DNA of 64,000 nt from Uloborus plumipes (lineage: Eukaryota; Arthropoda; Arachnida; Araneae; Uloboridae), in NCBI GenBank assembly GCA_038373865.1, contig JAXGGA010002380.1, positions 60,037 through 124,036 on the forward strand, written 5' to 3'. Shown here in pieces: positions 12,209 to 23,988 of this stretch. A program made the translations under genes and the position numbers. The notes under the pieces are model-generated. The model was given only the letters and a program-made list of their open reading frames with translations. It did no database searches and was not told where the DNA came from. Every line of letters begins with the position of its first letter. Position 1 is the stretch's first letter.

Positions 12209-12894
12209 TGCACACATCTTTTTAAGGGTTCAGAAAGATCGAAGATCCAGCACAATTTGTAATGACCGACATACTGAGCTGACAAAAAAAAAGGTTTCTA
12301 TTAGGTTCATAGCCACAGATCTGATAGCAGTGTTATTAAAAGGATTTAATGGCTATCCCGGGTGTACTTTGCAAGTATCTTTATCTAACATTAGTGTTGA
12401 CATAATTTTTATGTATATTTTTAATCAACTTTTTTTTTTTTTTTTCATTTTTTAAGTCAGTCAAGGCCTTATCAGTTTTAGTCTAGCATTCATTCTCGAG
12501 AAGCAATTCTCACCCGTTTTGTTTTTAGCTCACTGCCTGATTGAATTTTTAAAAAAATCCCAATATGGGTTTATTTTTACAAAAACGAAAAAAATAAATT
12601 TTGACATCTCGAATTCAAATTATGTTTTTCGCAACAACGAATTTCGATAGGTGCGTGTGTGCTCATTCATAGCCACGTCCTGTTTGGGCTCCCCCCCCCC
12701 CCCCATGCAACGGACCAGACAGCAGGAGGGTACTGCTGTATTGGGACGCGAGGCTTTGGTTGACTGCCAATTTGAAAGAGGGAAACACGACGCTTGAGGT
12801 ATAAAAGTAAAACATATAGCAATTTGACATTCTAAAAAGTGAATATAAGTAATAATATTTCATGCAAATATTAGTTGCGATGTAGTTTGTCTTC
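12209..12894. other. unannotated sequence
   Basis: No gene is recognised. A C run lies at 12691-12704. Open frames at 12195-12455 and 12663-12863 overlap homopolymer tracts and are unlikely to be coding. Confidence 0.4.
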
Positions 12895-13012
12895 AGTCCG
12901 TGGAGTTAGTGCAAACATATTTCACTTCCGGATACCAGCCTGAAATTTTATGTGGGGCTTAAATTCACATAGGAGGACAAAAAAACGCCGGGAGACACTT
13001 GATCGGAGGTCA

Positions 13013-14416
13013 AGGTCAATCTGTGATGACGTCATCAAAATGGCCGCTTTTACAGGTAAATACGTTCGTTTAACTGCTTAAAACTCCATCATAGATTGAA
13101 ATATTGCAAAACTAAAATATATCATCTGAAAGCTCTTTAAAAGAGCTATTTAGAAAGATTTAATTTTTCTTTCTGAGGTAGAGTTCTCACCTGTAATGAC
13201 GTCATCAAAATGGCCGCTTTTACAGGTAAATACGTTTGTTTAACTCCCCCTAAAACTCCATCATAGATTCAAATATTGCAAAACTCAAATATATCATCTG
13301 AAAGCTCTTTAAAAGAGCTATTTAAAAAGATTTAATTTTTCTTTCTAAGGTCAAAGGCCCACCTGTGATGACGTCATCAAAATGGCCGCTTTTACAGGTA
13401 ACTACGTTTGTTTAACTCCCCTTAAAACTCCATCATAGATTTAAATACTGCAAAACTATAATATATCATCTGAAAGCCCTTTAAAAGAACTATTTAGAAA
13501 AAATTAATTTTTCTTTCTGAGGTCAAGGGCCCACCTGTAATGACGTCATCAAAATGGCCGCTTTTATATGTAAATACGTTTGTTTAACTCCCCCCAAAAC
13601 TCCATCATATATTTAAATATTTCAAAACTCAACTATATCATCTGAAAGCGCTTTAAAAGATCTATTTATGAAAATATAACTTTTCTTTCTGAGGTCAAGG
13701 GTTCACCTGTGATGACGTCATCAAAATGGTCGCTTTTGCAGGTAAATACGTTCGTTTAACTGCTTAAAACTCCATCATAGATTCAAATATTGCAAAACTC
13801 AAATACCTCACCTGAAAACTCTTTAAAAGAGCTATTTAGAAAGATTTATTTTTTCTTTCTAAGGTTAAGGGCCCACCTGTGATGACGTCCTCAATATGAC
13901 CGCTTTTACAGGTAAATACGTTTGTTTAACTCCCCCTAAAACTCCATCATAGATTCAAATATTACAAAACTCAAACATATCATCTGAAAGCTCTTTAAAA
14001 GAGCTATTTAGAAAGATTTAATTTTTCTTTCTAAGGTCAAGGGCCCACCTGTGATGACGTCATCAAAATGGCCGCTTTTACATTTAAATACGTTTGTTTA
14101 ACTCCCCTAAAACTCCATCATAGATTCAAATATTGCAAAACTCAAATATATCATCTAAAAGCTATTTAAAAGAGCTATCTAGAAAGATTTAATTTTTCTT
14201 TCTAATTTTAAGGGCCCACCTGTGATGACGTCATCAAAATGGCCGCTTTTACAGGTAAATACGTTTGTTTAACTCCCCCTAAAACTCCATCATAGATTCA
14301 ATTATTGCAAAACTCAAATATATCATCTGAAAGCTCTTTAAAAGAGCTATTTAGAAAGATTTAATTTTTCTTTCTGAGGTCAAGGTCCCACCTGTAATGA
14401 CGTCATCAAAATGGCC
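13013..14416 (+). repeat. forward array of 171-bp units
   Basis: Units repeat the order GATGACGTCATCAAAATGGC, CGCTTTTACAGGTAAATACG, TTTAACT, AACTCCATCATAGATT, GCAAAACTC, a GAAAGCTCTTTAAAAGAGC hairpin, and GATTTAATTTTTCTTTCT. The spacings of the CRE core are 170, 172, 172, 172, 170, 172, 171 and 172 bp. Unit 6 is the most diverged at the core (TGACGTCC). Confidence 0.9.
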
Positions 14417-15112
14417 TCACATGACGTCATCACAGGTGGGCCCTTGACCTTAGAAAAAAAAATTAAATCTTTCTAGATAGCTCTTTTAAAGAGCTTTTAG
14501 ATGATATGTTTGAGTTTTGCAATATTTGAATCTATGATGGAGTTTTAGGGGGAGTTAAACAAACGTATTTACCTGTAAAAGCGGCCATTTTAATGACGTC
14601 AGTACAGGTGGGACCTTGACCTCAGAAAGAAAAATTAAATCTTTCTAAATAGCTCTTTTAAAGAGCTTTCAGATGATAGATTTGAGTTTTGCAATATTTG
14701 AATCTATGATGGAGTTTTAAGCAGTTAAACGAACGTATTTACTTGTAAAAGCGGCCATTTTGATGACGTCATCACGGGTGAGCCCTTGACCTCAGAAAGA
14801 AAAATTAAATCTTTATAAATAGATCTTTTAAAGCGCTTTCAGATGATATAGTTGAGTTTTGAAATATTTAAATCTATGATGGAGTTTTAGGGGGAGTTAA
14901 ACAAACGTATTTACCTGTAAAAGTGGCCATTTTGATGACGTCATTACAGGTGGGCCCTTGACCTCAGAAAAAAAAATTAAATATTTCTAAATATCTCTTT
15001 TAAAGAGCTTTCAGATGATACATTTGAGTTTTGCAATATTTTAATCTATGATGGAGTTTTAAGCAATTAAACGAACGTATTACCTGTAAAAGCGGCCATC
15101 TTGATGACGTCA
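13027..15112. promoter_or_regulatory. 14 CRE/ATF palindromes in the foldback arms
   Basis: TGACGTCA occurs at 13027, 13197, 13369, 13541, 13713, 14055, 14226, 14398, 14422, 14594, 14764, 14936 and 15105. A one-base variant lies at 13883. Most are embedded in the longer palindrome TGATGACGTCATCA. This octamer is the consensus for CREB/ATF bZIP factors. The adjoining AAAATGGCCGC resembles a YY1-type ATGG core. Binding in vivo is inference. Confidence 0.6.
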
Positions 15113-15115
15113 TCA
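14417..15115 (-). repeat. inverted array of the same units
   Basis: The units of the forward array continue in reverse complement. Core sites lie at 14422, 14594, 14764, 14936 and 15105. The last forward unit breaks inside ATGGCC, and the reverse array starts immediately with CACATGACGTCATCACAGG. Confidence 0.9.
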
Positions 15116-15253
15116 CGGGAGTTCATGACCCCTGATCAAGTGTCTCCCGGCGGTTTTTTGTTCTTATATATGTACCTAAGCTCTGTACCAAATTTCACAC
15201 TGGTATCCGGAAGTGAAATATTTCGGCTATTTTTGTCGCTAACTCCACAGACT

Positions 15254-17378
15254 ACTTTGATAAAAGATATTTTCAAATGGATTCTTTAATAATGTTGTAA
15301 TTATTTTAGTGCATTTAACTGTTTTTATTCATTTTAGAAACATTATTAGGCCCTTTTGCTATGTTAATTCAACATTCATGGTTGTTTTATTATTTTATTA
15401 TTGTTATTATTATTCATAAAAAAATGTTATTCCTTGAAATGACTTTTTGATTTTTCTACTACATGTCTTGATCGCAAAACATGTGAGACGAACTTATCAG
15501 AAACGAATTCAAGTCGGTTTACCTGTAACTTTTATTTCATTCATGAGAGAATGCCACTTGTGTGAGCACGTGGTCACCCCTGATATTCAAGATCGCGAAT
15601 TATTGATGTATAAGTCCCCTCATCAACATACAGCTTCGGGAATTATTCTAATGCCAGATATATTCCGCGTAATAATATATGTACTTCCACAATCTCAAAT
15701 GCCAATATTAATCCCCCGAACAGAGTGCTATTCATGCATAGCAAGATCAATAGCTCTTAAGCTTCTGTCGAGGAGGTTTATCCATTAGTTCCAGGGATGT
15801 GGCAAGTGTACAATCCTTCTTTAATATTCCTTTTCTGGGGAGAGTTAATTATTGAATACGACTCGACAATCTTTACAAATCTGAATTGATTCAGTCGTAT
15901 TCTTGAAGGTGTTGAAAATATGCTGGTGTCTGGTGATTAGAATGAAGCGAAAAGTTGTTCGTTAGTTTCAAGATGTATTTTGAATGTTTCATAGTTCGTA
16001 ATAGAATCGGTGTCTGTAGGTAAACTTGGGTTAAAAGAGAAAACTAAGACTCCAGTAAAATTAATTTTTGTTAAAAAGAGATCGTTTTTACAGTCTGCAG
16101 CTTTTTTTTAGTTAAGAAAGAGTATTTCAACTCTATTTAACTAATTTATCATTTATCTTCGTCATTGTAAAATATGCAGAGAAATATGTATTTTGGTCTT
16201 TATTAAAAACCTTTTCCCTACTCATTCTTGCTTATTTAGTACGTGATTGTTTTGGATTATATTTTTCCGTGCAGCCAAATGTCAAATTACAGAGAAAGAT
16301 AATTCAACTTTTGCAAATAACATTTTTCTATTTTTTGGGAAAAAATTCTGTTGAGTCATGATATCCAAATACTGCAGCGCCCTCATCTTGTTAAAAGCTC
16401 GCTCCTCTTGAGGTGCGGGGCAATTAGTCATACCGTAGAGCTGGTGCAAGCTTCTTAATGCACGCAGCCATGTTTCAATAGTTTTCAATAAACCAATGTT
16501 TTACTGGTTTTAGTCCATATGTCGTTTTTACCATTTATAGTCCATTTTTAAACTTATACCTCAATATATCTATTACCAAATTCCTAACATTAAATGCATA
16601 ATTTTATTCGCTAATTTTATCAACTTTGCAAAGAAGTAAGCTTAAACTGCTTCCATAAGAGCAGGAGTAAAAAATATTTAAATATTCAAAACAACACCTT
16701 TAACATTTGCAAATTAAAAAAGGCCTTTCTTTCATATGTTTTACCTTTGGATGAGGTTATTATAAGCAAATCTGCATGTTAAAATAGGATTCGTGTGGGG
16801 CTCAAATTTGAGACCCTTTGACAAAAAACCTAATCTAACTATAGTCCCTCAGAAGTTATTAAGGAAAGTCAGAAGGACTAGAAAACTTACATTTCTTCAT
16901 GTAATAATCTTACTTCAAAATTCTATTTTTCAATATTTTTTTAATCATTTATTTACAACTTCATTTTGTTTCTACCTATATTTCTATCGTACATTAAACC
17001 TTCTTTTTTAATTTACTTTTGCTGGAAAATAGGTTTAAAAGGAGTAAGTGCCAACCGTAAATTTTCAAAATTCTTCAACTCATTAATTTGCAATGTGACG
17101 CATCCGCTCGAATTCTAAACTCATCGTTATAAAATAAAATAAAAATGTCTGGATTTCTTTTTTATTTTCATTTTACATTTATTTACTTATTTTTAGCTTT
17201 TTAAAGTATACCCTTCACTGTCATATCATTCACATGTTCACGAAAAGCGCAGTCATGAAAATACAAGAAGATAAAAATAATTAAGCTTTGCTGATGAAAT
17301 ATGTAATTAAATAACCTTTTGAAGTATTTTCTGAAATGTTCTTACATTTTTTAAGCTTTTTTTTTTAAAACAAATGCC
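15254..17378. other. unannotated sequence
   Basis: The longest non-repetitive open frame here (15447-15788, 113 codons) has no signal peptide, membrane segment or domain I recognise, and its codon use looks like surrounding AT-rich DNA. Other frames (16282-16488 minus, 16793-17011 plus) are equally featureless. Confidence 0.4.
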
Positions 17379-17380
17379 TA

Positions 17381-17758
17381 CACTGCAAAAAATGAACTGC
17401 TGTTTTTACAGTACAATACTGGCAGCCGAGGTTCCAATTTAAAACTGTAAAATACACAGTAATACACCGTAAAACTAGCTATTTTAGTTTCTTACTGTAA
17501 AGTTAGAAGTTTTACAGCTTAGTGTCGTAAAATTTAGCTGTATTATACTGTAAGAACAACAGTACAATACTGGCAGCAGAGGCTCCAGTTTAAAACTGTA
17601 AGATGCACGTTTATAAAGTGTAAAATTGGAAATTTAACAGTTTATTACTGTAAAAGTAGAAATTTTAGTTTATTACTATAGAATTAGCTATTTTTGCAGT
17701 ATATTGCTATAAAATTAGCTGTATTATACTGTAAAAACAACGTTCATTTTTTACAATG
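17381..17758 (-). mobile_element. MITE-A copy 1
   Basis: MITE-A is defined here by ends CACTGYAAAAAATGAA and its inverse, each followed by GTTGTTTTTACAGTATAATA, and by an interior of repeated TTTTACAGTTTATTACTGT modules. In the plus orientation one side reads ACAGCTAATTTTATAG and the other ends CTCGGCTGCCAGTATTATAC. This copy is in reverse orientation, is flanked by TA on both sides (17379-17380, 17759-17760) and contains an extra central AACAACAGTACAATACTGGC joint, as if two half-units were joined. TA flanks and short TIRs fit a Tc1/mariner-mobilised MITE. Confidence 0.85.
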
Positions 17759-17760
17759 TA

Positions 17761-18217
17761 GCTTACCTTCCTTTTTTTTTTTTTTTTTTGAATCTCCCAC
17801 ATATTTTTTCATTCACATTTTCACTTGAAAAGAACAAAATCCTTTACAGAGACCTTCTTTTTTAGGTTGAAACAATTTTTTCAATGATTAAAACTATCAC
17901 CTTTATGAACAATTTTATAATTTATTAGCCATTCTACTTGTCTAAACGGAAATTCAATCAACTTGTGGCTTCCATAATTGTTCCATAAGCATAGTATATG
18001 GAATTAATACGCTTTGTTGACTTAACTGTCGCTACAAATTAGCTATTAAGCGGTAAATATTTTCGCTTCCATTGATAGATAGTTAGCAACTTGGAATTAG
18101 CTGAAATTACATTCATCGTCATCAGTACTAGAAGTAATTGCATCCATATTTTTCAAGATTAAGATACGAATAAAGAATACGATGCAATAGACTTTCTTAA
18201 ATATTTAATTAACCTAC
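17761..18217. other. unannotated sequence
   Basis: No gene or repeat is recognised apart from a poly-T tract at about 17772-17789. Confidence 0.4.
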
Positions 18218-18496
18218 TAGGAGCGAATACAAGGGAGGGGCGATGGGGGCGATCGCTCCTCCCTTGAGGGACTCTCATTCAGTAAATTTTCAACATTGAA
18301 TCTCAAAAAACTTGATTTTAGACAAGTTACAATGAGGTTGAAGGAGGGAAATTTGGGCTTTCCCCCGGAAATGTTTCGTAATTGAAGTCTGAAACTTTTG
18401 TGATCAATATTGACAAATCAGTATGCATAGTAAAAAGTAATTAATAAAAGTTGACCGCTCCTCTCTTGAACAAGTTCTGGATCCGCCCTTGTAACC
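18218..18496 (+). mobile_element. MITE-B copy 1 (AGGGRCGGATMCA ends)
   Basis: The left end AGGAGCGAATACAAGGG and right end CTGGATCCGCCCTTG are imperfect inverted repeats. The interior matches, in reverse, the copy at 45984-46236: CCCCCGGAAATGTTTCG, AATTGAAGTC and TATGCATAGTAAAAAGTAA. It is non-coding. Confidence 0.7.
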
Positions 18497-18898
18497 TACA
18501 GAAATGATTGTTTCTAATGGATAGCTTAAGTTATTGATTACAGTAGAAATTCGGTAACTCGACACGTGGATAACTTGACAACCTCAGAAAGTCAACATTT
18601 AGTTTTCCAATGGATGGTCCAATGTTAATTTCAATGTATGGAAACCTCTCTAACTTAGCACATAATTGCAGGAGCCTCGATAAGTCAACATCCATTTGCT
18701 CTTTACAATCCACTTTTTGCTATCAATATTCTTTTATTTCAACCATTTCTAAGAAGTTTGCTGCTTGAGTTAGCTGATTCATTTTTTTTGGGAAAGAGCA
18801 CTTTTTTAAGAATCGAAGCTAGCACTCAGAAGGGACAGTTAAAACACCTTGTGCTGTTGGTGCAGCCTTATGGCTAAGAAGGGGTTGGAGAAATGTAC

Positions 18899-19155
<257 letters not shown>

Positions 19156-19412
19156 CCCAAAAGAGAAACAAGGCAGCAACAGCATGGCACATGTTTCTCA
19201 AACAAATGTGTGAGCAGAGTTATTCTCTTTGACAAGGAGCTCTCATCTCTTTTGAAAAAAATATGGACTTATTCCTAATAAGGTACTCAGAATTGTCCTA
19301 TTTATTTCTTATTTTCTTTTCAAGCCAAAAAGAGGGAAGAATCACGAGAGTAAATAAGTAATAGAGGAAACTCTACAATGGTTGAAATTATCGACACTCG
19401 CTAAGTTTCCAC

Positions 19413-20146
19413 CATGGCTGCGGAGTCGGAGTCGAAGAGTCGGAGGCGGACTGATTTTGAACCAAAGGAGTCGGAGTCGCTGAAAAACATGTCGACTCCG
19501 GCCACCTCCGATTTGGATGAAATGTTTTGAAGGTGAAAACATATCTTTGAAACTAACAGATACAAATTTTCAGCTTCCAATATCCAAATCCTAAGCATCT
19601 AGGATCATTAAAAAGGGCTTCAAAATGTCGGGCCTGCTTTGTGAAACGAATTGCTATGTTTGGGCTTATGCTAGTGAATAAAAAATATTTGCAGCGAAAA
19701 TGCAATGAGTTAAAATAAAGTTTGGCCATTTAACAAGAAAAGGATTAGTTTTGTACGGAGTCAAAAGACAAGAGCGGCGTCTTTTGCTCTGGAGAAAATG
19801 GACTTTTTGGGAGGTCACAGTGACCTCCGAGAATTGAGGTAAATGTGGTGAAATTACCTGTGAACTTTTTGAGGGGTCATAATAACCTCCCATGACCTCC
19901 AACTGGGATACCCCAGCTTGCTACCCCCCCCCCTAATGTGAGTCCTGGCTACGACCATGAATAAAAATGAAACTTTTAAAAATGAACTTAATATTTCAAT
20001 CTTTATTTAGGGTTTTTCCCTATTTACATTTGGGTTTAAAAAAAACATAATAAAAAAAAGCAGGAGTCGGCAGTCGGAGACGGAAGTTTTAAAATCTCGG
20101 AGTCGGAGTCGGAGTCGACCATTTTTTCTCCCACTCCGCAGCCCTG
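19413..20146. mobile_element. hAT-type MITE with GCTGCGGAGTCGGAG ends
   Basis: The left end is CATGGCTGCGGAGTCGGAG. The right end, read inwards, is CAGGGCTGCGGAGTGGGAG. It is flanked by GTTTCCAC (19405-19412) and GTTTCCGC (20147-20154), an 8-bp duplication with one mismatch that is diagnostic of hAT insertion. GAGTCGGAGTCGG subrepeats lie near both ends. It is nested in the pogo-like element. Confidence 0.8.
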
Positions 20147-20377
20147 GTTTCCGCTCGCTTAACTCGACATATTTTCGTGGTCACTTGGCGTGTCGAGGTA
20201 CCGAAGTTACACTGTACGGACAAAAACATTGAAAGAATATTGGAAATAAGTAATTTGTTATAGCTCCCTATATTCTGCTGCTTTTAATACTGAACGTAAG
20301 CTTTGTTTTGATAATGTTTGTAACGTTAATCCGTGACAGCTAAATCAATGTTGTGAAACCAATAAAAGAATTTGCTT

Positions 20378-20727
20378 CACGGTAAAAAATGAATGTTGTT
20401 TTCACAGTATAATACAGCTAATTTTATAGTAATAAACAGCAAAAATGTCCAATTTTACAGTACTAAACTGTAAAATTGCTTATTTTACAGTTTATTACCG
20501 TGCATTTTAGTTTTAAACTGGAACCTCTGCTGCCAGTATTATACTGTTGTTTTTACAGTATAATACAGCTAAATTTTACGTCAATAAACTGTAAAATTTC
20601 TAACTTTACTATAAGAAACTGCAAAATTGCTAGTTTTACAGCTTATTACTGTGTATTTTACAGTTTTAAATAGGAACCTCGGCTGCCAGTATTATACTGT
20701 AAAAACAACAGTTCTTTATTTGCAGTG
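20378..20727 (+). mobile_element. MITE-A copy 2
   Basis: Plus orientation, single-unit form. The left terminus has decayed to CACGGTAAAAAATGAATG; the right terminus ends TTTATTTGCAGTG. The TA flanks are lost. Confidence 0.8.
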
Positions 20728-21390
20728 TTGGAATCCTGTGAAATAGCCAAAATCATGGGATGAAGATCTTAGTATCTAGAACAGCATTTTTTAAATTGTG
20801 TTCCCCAGAGCCCCAGTGTGCTATAGGGCTCACTCAAGGGTTTCGTAAAACTTGCAATCTTCCCTTTAATTCATACTAAAACAAAAGAGGGAAATAATTC
20901 CGAGTTAACAGCAAGAAAATATCAAAATTAAAAGTGGGTAAAAAAGATCTTTTAATGTAATGTACGACCTTCGACAATGTCAATGTAACAAAATGAAACT
21001 TTTATTAAAAACCAATGTCAGCTGATTCATTCCTGTAGCAAAAATTTATATTAATGCTGTTATTGTAATCCTGTTGCAGTTTAAAAGATGAATATTTTCA
21101 CAATTAGTAATATGAAAAAGCTGTGTTGGCACTCATTTGAATGGAATGTTTCATGCGATTTTATATTAAGTTTGAAAGTTACCTTTTAAGAAAATAAATA
21201 TCGTTTATAATTTTCATTTCTATTATAAGACAAGAGAGCGTAAAACTCTTGTTCTGCAAATTATCACAGTAAACTTTGTTAATGGATTAAAAAAGACACT
21301 TTCGCTATTGCATTGTAAAAGTAAAAAAATTTTGATGGCGCAACTTGTACCATACTCCTCCCACTCCCACCCCTGCGTGCACCCCTCATA
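20728..21390. other. unannotated sequence
   Basis: No gene or recognisable repeat ends. Confidence 0.4.
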
Positions 21391-21563
21391 CAGTCGACCT
21401 CGTTAATCCGAACACGCTCAAAGCAAATTACTGTCAAGACAAACTACATTTCTGATTCCCGCCCTGTGGTTTAGGATGTATTGTTGTTCGGATAAGACGA
21501 ACTACGGTAAAGAGGAACTGATTTTAAAAGTCCCTTGGAGAGCATTTTCACGAGGTTAGACTG
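21391..21563 (+). mobile_element. 173-bp Tigger-like MITE-C, copy 1
   Basis: Starts CAGTCGACCTCGTTAATCCG and ends ACGAGGTTAGACTG, with TA on both sides (21389-21390, 21564-21565). Internal AAGACAAACTACAT and TTCGGATAAGACGAACTACG repeats are typical of short Tc1/pogo-group MITEs. Confidence 0.7.
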
Positions 21564-21623
21564 TATTTAATAGTAAGCTGTATTTTTACCAACAACACTA
21601 AACAAAAAGCTTTTTAGCAAACA

Positions 21624-21784
21624 CAGTTGATTCTCTCTAAAACAAGCTCCAAGCGGCCTTCAAAATCAGTTCGTCTTAACCGAAGAATAATACACCCCAA
21701 ACCATAGTGCGGGAGTTGAAAATGTAGCTCGTGAAAACAGTAATTCGTTTTAAGCGTGTTCTAATTAACGCGGTTCGACCCTAC
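21624..21784 (-). mobile_element. Tigger-like MITE-C, copy 2, opposite orientation
   Basis: The interior is the reverse complement of copy 1: TTCAAAATCAGTTCGTCTTA, AATACACCCCAAACCA, TAAGCGTGTTC and AACGCGGTTCGACC. The ends are more decayed. It lies only 60 bp from copy 1. Confidence 0.65.
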
Positions 21785-21850
21785 ATTTTTCTTCACTTTT
21801 AAGGCATAAAATACACCATTTCTAAAAAGTTATTAAAATACTAAAGCATA

Positions 21851-22273
21851 CACTAAACAAAAAGTTGTTTTTATAGTATAATACTGGCAGCAGAGGTTCC
21901 AGTTTAAAACTGTAAAACGCCCAGTAATAAACTAAAATGAGCAATTTTACAGTTTATTACTGTAAGCAGTAATTTTACAATTTATTACCACAATTTTACA
22001 GTTTATTACCACAAAATTAGCTGTATTATACTGTAAAAACAACAGTATAATACTGGCATCAGAGGTTCCAGTTTAAAACTGTAAACTGCACAGCAATAAA
22101 CCGTAAAATTAACAATTTTACAGTTTATTACTATATAGCAGCAATTTTACAGTTTATCAGTGAAAAACTCACCATTTTACAGTTTATTACTGTAAAGTTA
22201 GTAATTCTTACAGTTTGTTACTATAGAATTAGCTGTATTAAAAGTGTAAACACTTCATCCATTTTTTACAGCG
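21851..22273 (-). mobile_element. MITE-A copy 3, double-unit form
   Basis: Starts CACTAAACAAAAAGTTG after TA (21849-21850) and ends TTTTTTACAGCG. Internal AACAACAGTATAATACTGGC marks a joint between two half-units. Confidence 0.75.
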
Positions 22274-22884
22274 CACATAATTACGTATTCATAAACGACG
22301 TCGAAAGCTTTGAAATTCTTCTGTTTTATTTCAATGATATTTCGGAGCAGCACGCATTCTCAAATTGAGCAGCTTTGCTAATAGTTTAAACTTTCTTTTT
22401 TTGTTTTCCAAACTATAGCATCGGCCCCAAATTACATTTCCTCATAATTTTTAGAAAAAAATTATGTAATCATATCACTTTCTTCTTCGATTTTTCTCGC
22501 TTATTTTAAATCCGAGTCTAACTCCCAACTTTTATGTATAGGGCATCTTCTATAAAGCCTTCTCTCTGTACAAATTACAGCAAAAATTTCCTAGAACACT
22601 AAAAGAGGGAAGAAAGATTTCATTTTCTAAGAACTGACATCAAATAGTGTAAGTCACGTAAAATCTGACAATTTTTAAGATTAAATATTTTTTTTAACTT
22701 TTGGTAACGCCATCTCCTTCTCAGCTATATAGTATTTCTTCTTTTCACGATACCCTTTTCGAAAATGATATTGTTCAACGCTACACCTTGATGGAATTTG
22801 AAATTGATTTTTCTCATGGCAATTCATAGGAAGAAGCAGTTTTCTTTATTAGCTTTGTTATTTATTGCAAAATATTTACGATTA
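22274..22884. other. unannotated sequence
   Basis: No gene, RNA or repeat termini recognised. Confidence 0.4.
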
Positions 22885-23111
22885 CACTGCAAAAAATGAA
22901 CTGTTGTGTTTACAGTAAAAACCTGACAGCCGAGGTTCGAATTTAAAACTGTAAAATGCACAGTAATAAACTGTAAAACTAGCAATTTTATGGTTTCTTA
23001 CTGTAAAGTTAGAAATTTTACAGTTCATTGCCGTAAAATTTTGCCGTAACTGTATTATACTGTTAAAACAACAGTATAATTCTGGCAGCAAGATCCAAAA
23101 GGTAATTTTAT
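22885..23111 (-). mobile_element. MITE-A copy 4, truncated
   Basis: A good left end (CACTGCAAAAAATGAACTG, preceded by TA at 22883-22884) and first half-unit are present. The copy breaks off after TCTGGCAGCAAGATCC, just before the pogo-like element that begins at 23114. The missing half was not found on the far side of that element. Confidence 0.75.
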
Positions 23112-23610
23112 TACAGTAAACTCTCACTTGTACACCACCTCATTTATGAGCCTTTTTTACTTATACGATGATTTTCAATGGTCCCAGCAACTTCCATAGC
23201 GAAATAATGATAATATCGTTCGTTTATACGTCGCTCAAAAGATAAATATTTCACTTATACGCTGAATTTTTCGTAAAATGTATTTTTTTTTTTTTTTTTT
23301 TTTTTAATAAGCATGTTTCTTCACTTTCCTCTTTAATCTTTCGCCTTTATTTCTCACGGAAGTCATTGTTTTCCGCATGATTTGGAGTTCGTAGACGGAC
23401 AATTATCTATTATGGATCGTTTTAAAAGGAATAGTTTGTGATTAGGTATTCAATGCCCTGAATTCAAATATGCTATTAGTTTTTGCCTATCAGCTCGAAT
23501 TAAGATATCAACATTTTAGTGAATTGTACATAACACTATTTGAAAAGAAAAATCATGGTTTAAAGAGACAAATTAAACAGGCAATTTTTATTATATTACA
23601 CAGATATTAT

Positions 23611-23935
23611 CACAGGTGGATTTAGGCTGTGAATTCTGAGGGTGCAACAAACCGAGAATCCGCCCCCATCAAGCCTTTTTTTTTGGCACACTTGGGGGGG
23701 GGGGGGCGTAAAGTGTGTAATTTTCAGGAGGGGGTCCATGGAAGTCTGGACTTTGAGAACCTCTGAAGTACATAATGTGTTGCATTTTTGGGTGTTCTTT
23801 CTAGTGAATAAAGTTGAATTGTAGGAAAAAATATAACTCATTTTTCAAACTGTTTTCAGATGAAATACACTTAATTTTTTTTTTCAAAATTCAAACAAAA
23901 TGTTGGGGGTGCACCCCCCCCTAAGTCTGCCTATG
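23611..23935. mobile_element. G/C-run MITE with CATAGGCAGACTTAGGGG-type ends
   Basis: The left end CACAGGTGGATTTAGGC and the right end, inwards, CATAGGCAGACTTAGGGG are similar inverted repeats. A 13-base G run (23694-23706) and an 8-base C run (23914-23921) lie inside. No clean target-site duplication. Open frames across it (23596-23841 minus, 23642-23824 plus) are antisense pairs without domains. Confidence 0.5.
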
Positions 23936-23988
23936 AAAATTATTTATTATATACAATACAAAACAGAAAAAATCATCATTTAAACCTA

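Larger units (their letters stand above)
12895..15253. mobile_element. Foldback-like element with tandem-repeat arms
   Basis: Unique terminal segments of about 120 bp lie at both ends in inverted orientation. They share AGTCYGTGGAGTTAG, TATTTCACTTCCGGATACCA and GCCGGGAGACACTTGATC. Inside them, the left arm consists of nine units of about 171 bp in one orientation (to about 14416). The right arm has five units in the opposite orientation, with almost no spacer at the junction. Long inverted arms built of tandem repeats are the defining architecture of Drosophila Foldback elements; here no transposase is present. Flanks (GTTTGTCTTC and ACTTTGATAA) show no clean target-site duplication. Confidence 0.85.

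Noticed and set aside
13013..15115. Regularly spaced repeats that could suggest a CRISPR array or a gene-array
   Set aside because: The whole 171-bp unit is repeated without unique spacers, it inverts midway, and the DNA is eukaryotic.
15447..15788. 113-codon open frame, the longest outside repeats and pseudogenes
   Set aside because: No domain, signal or conserved motif recognised, and no supporting splice or promoter context; likely chance.
20476..20673. A peptide family with LPVLYCCFYSIIQLNFT in several places (also 22882-23127, 37788-38051, 54715-54918)
   Set aside because: All lie in MITE-A copies; the shared peptide comes from shared repeat DNA, and frames break at random.
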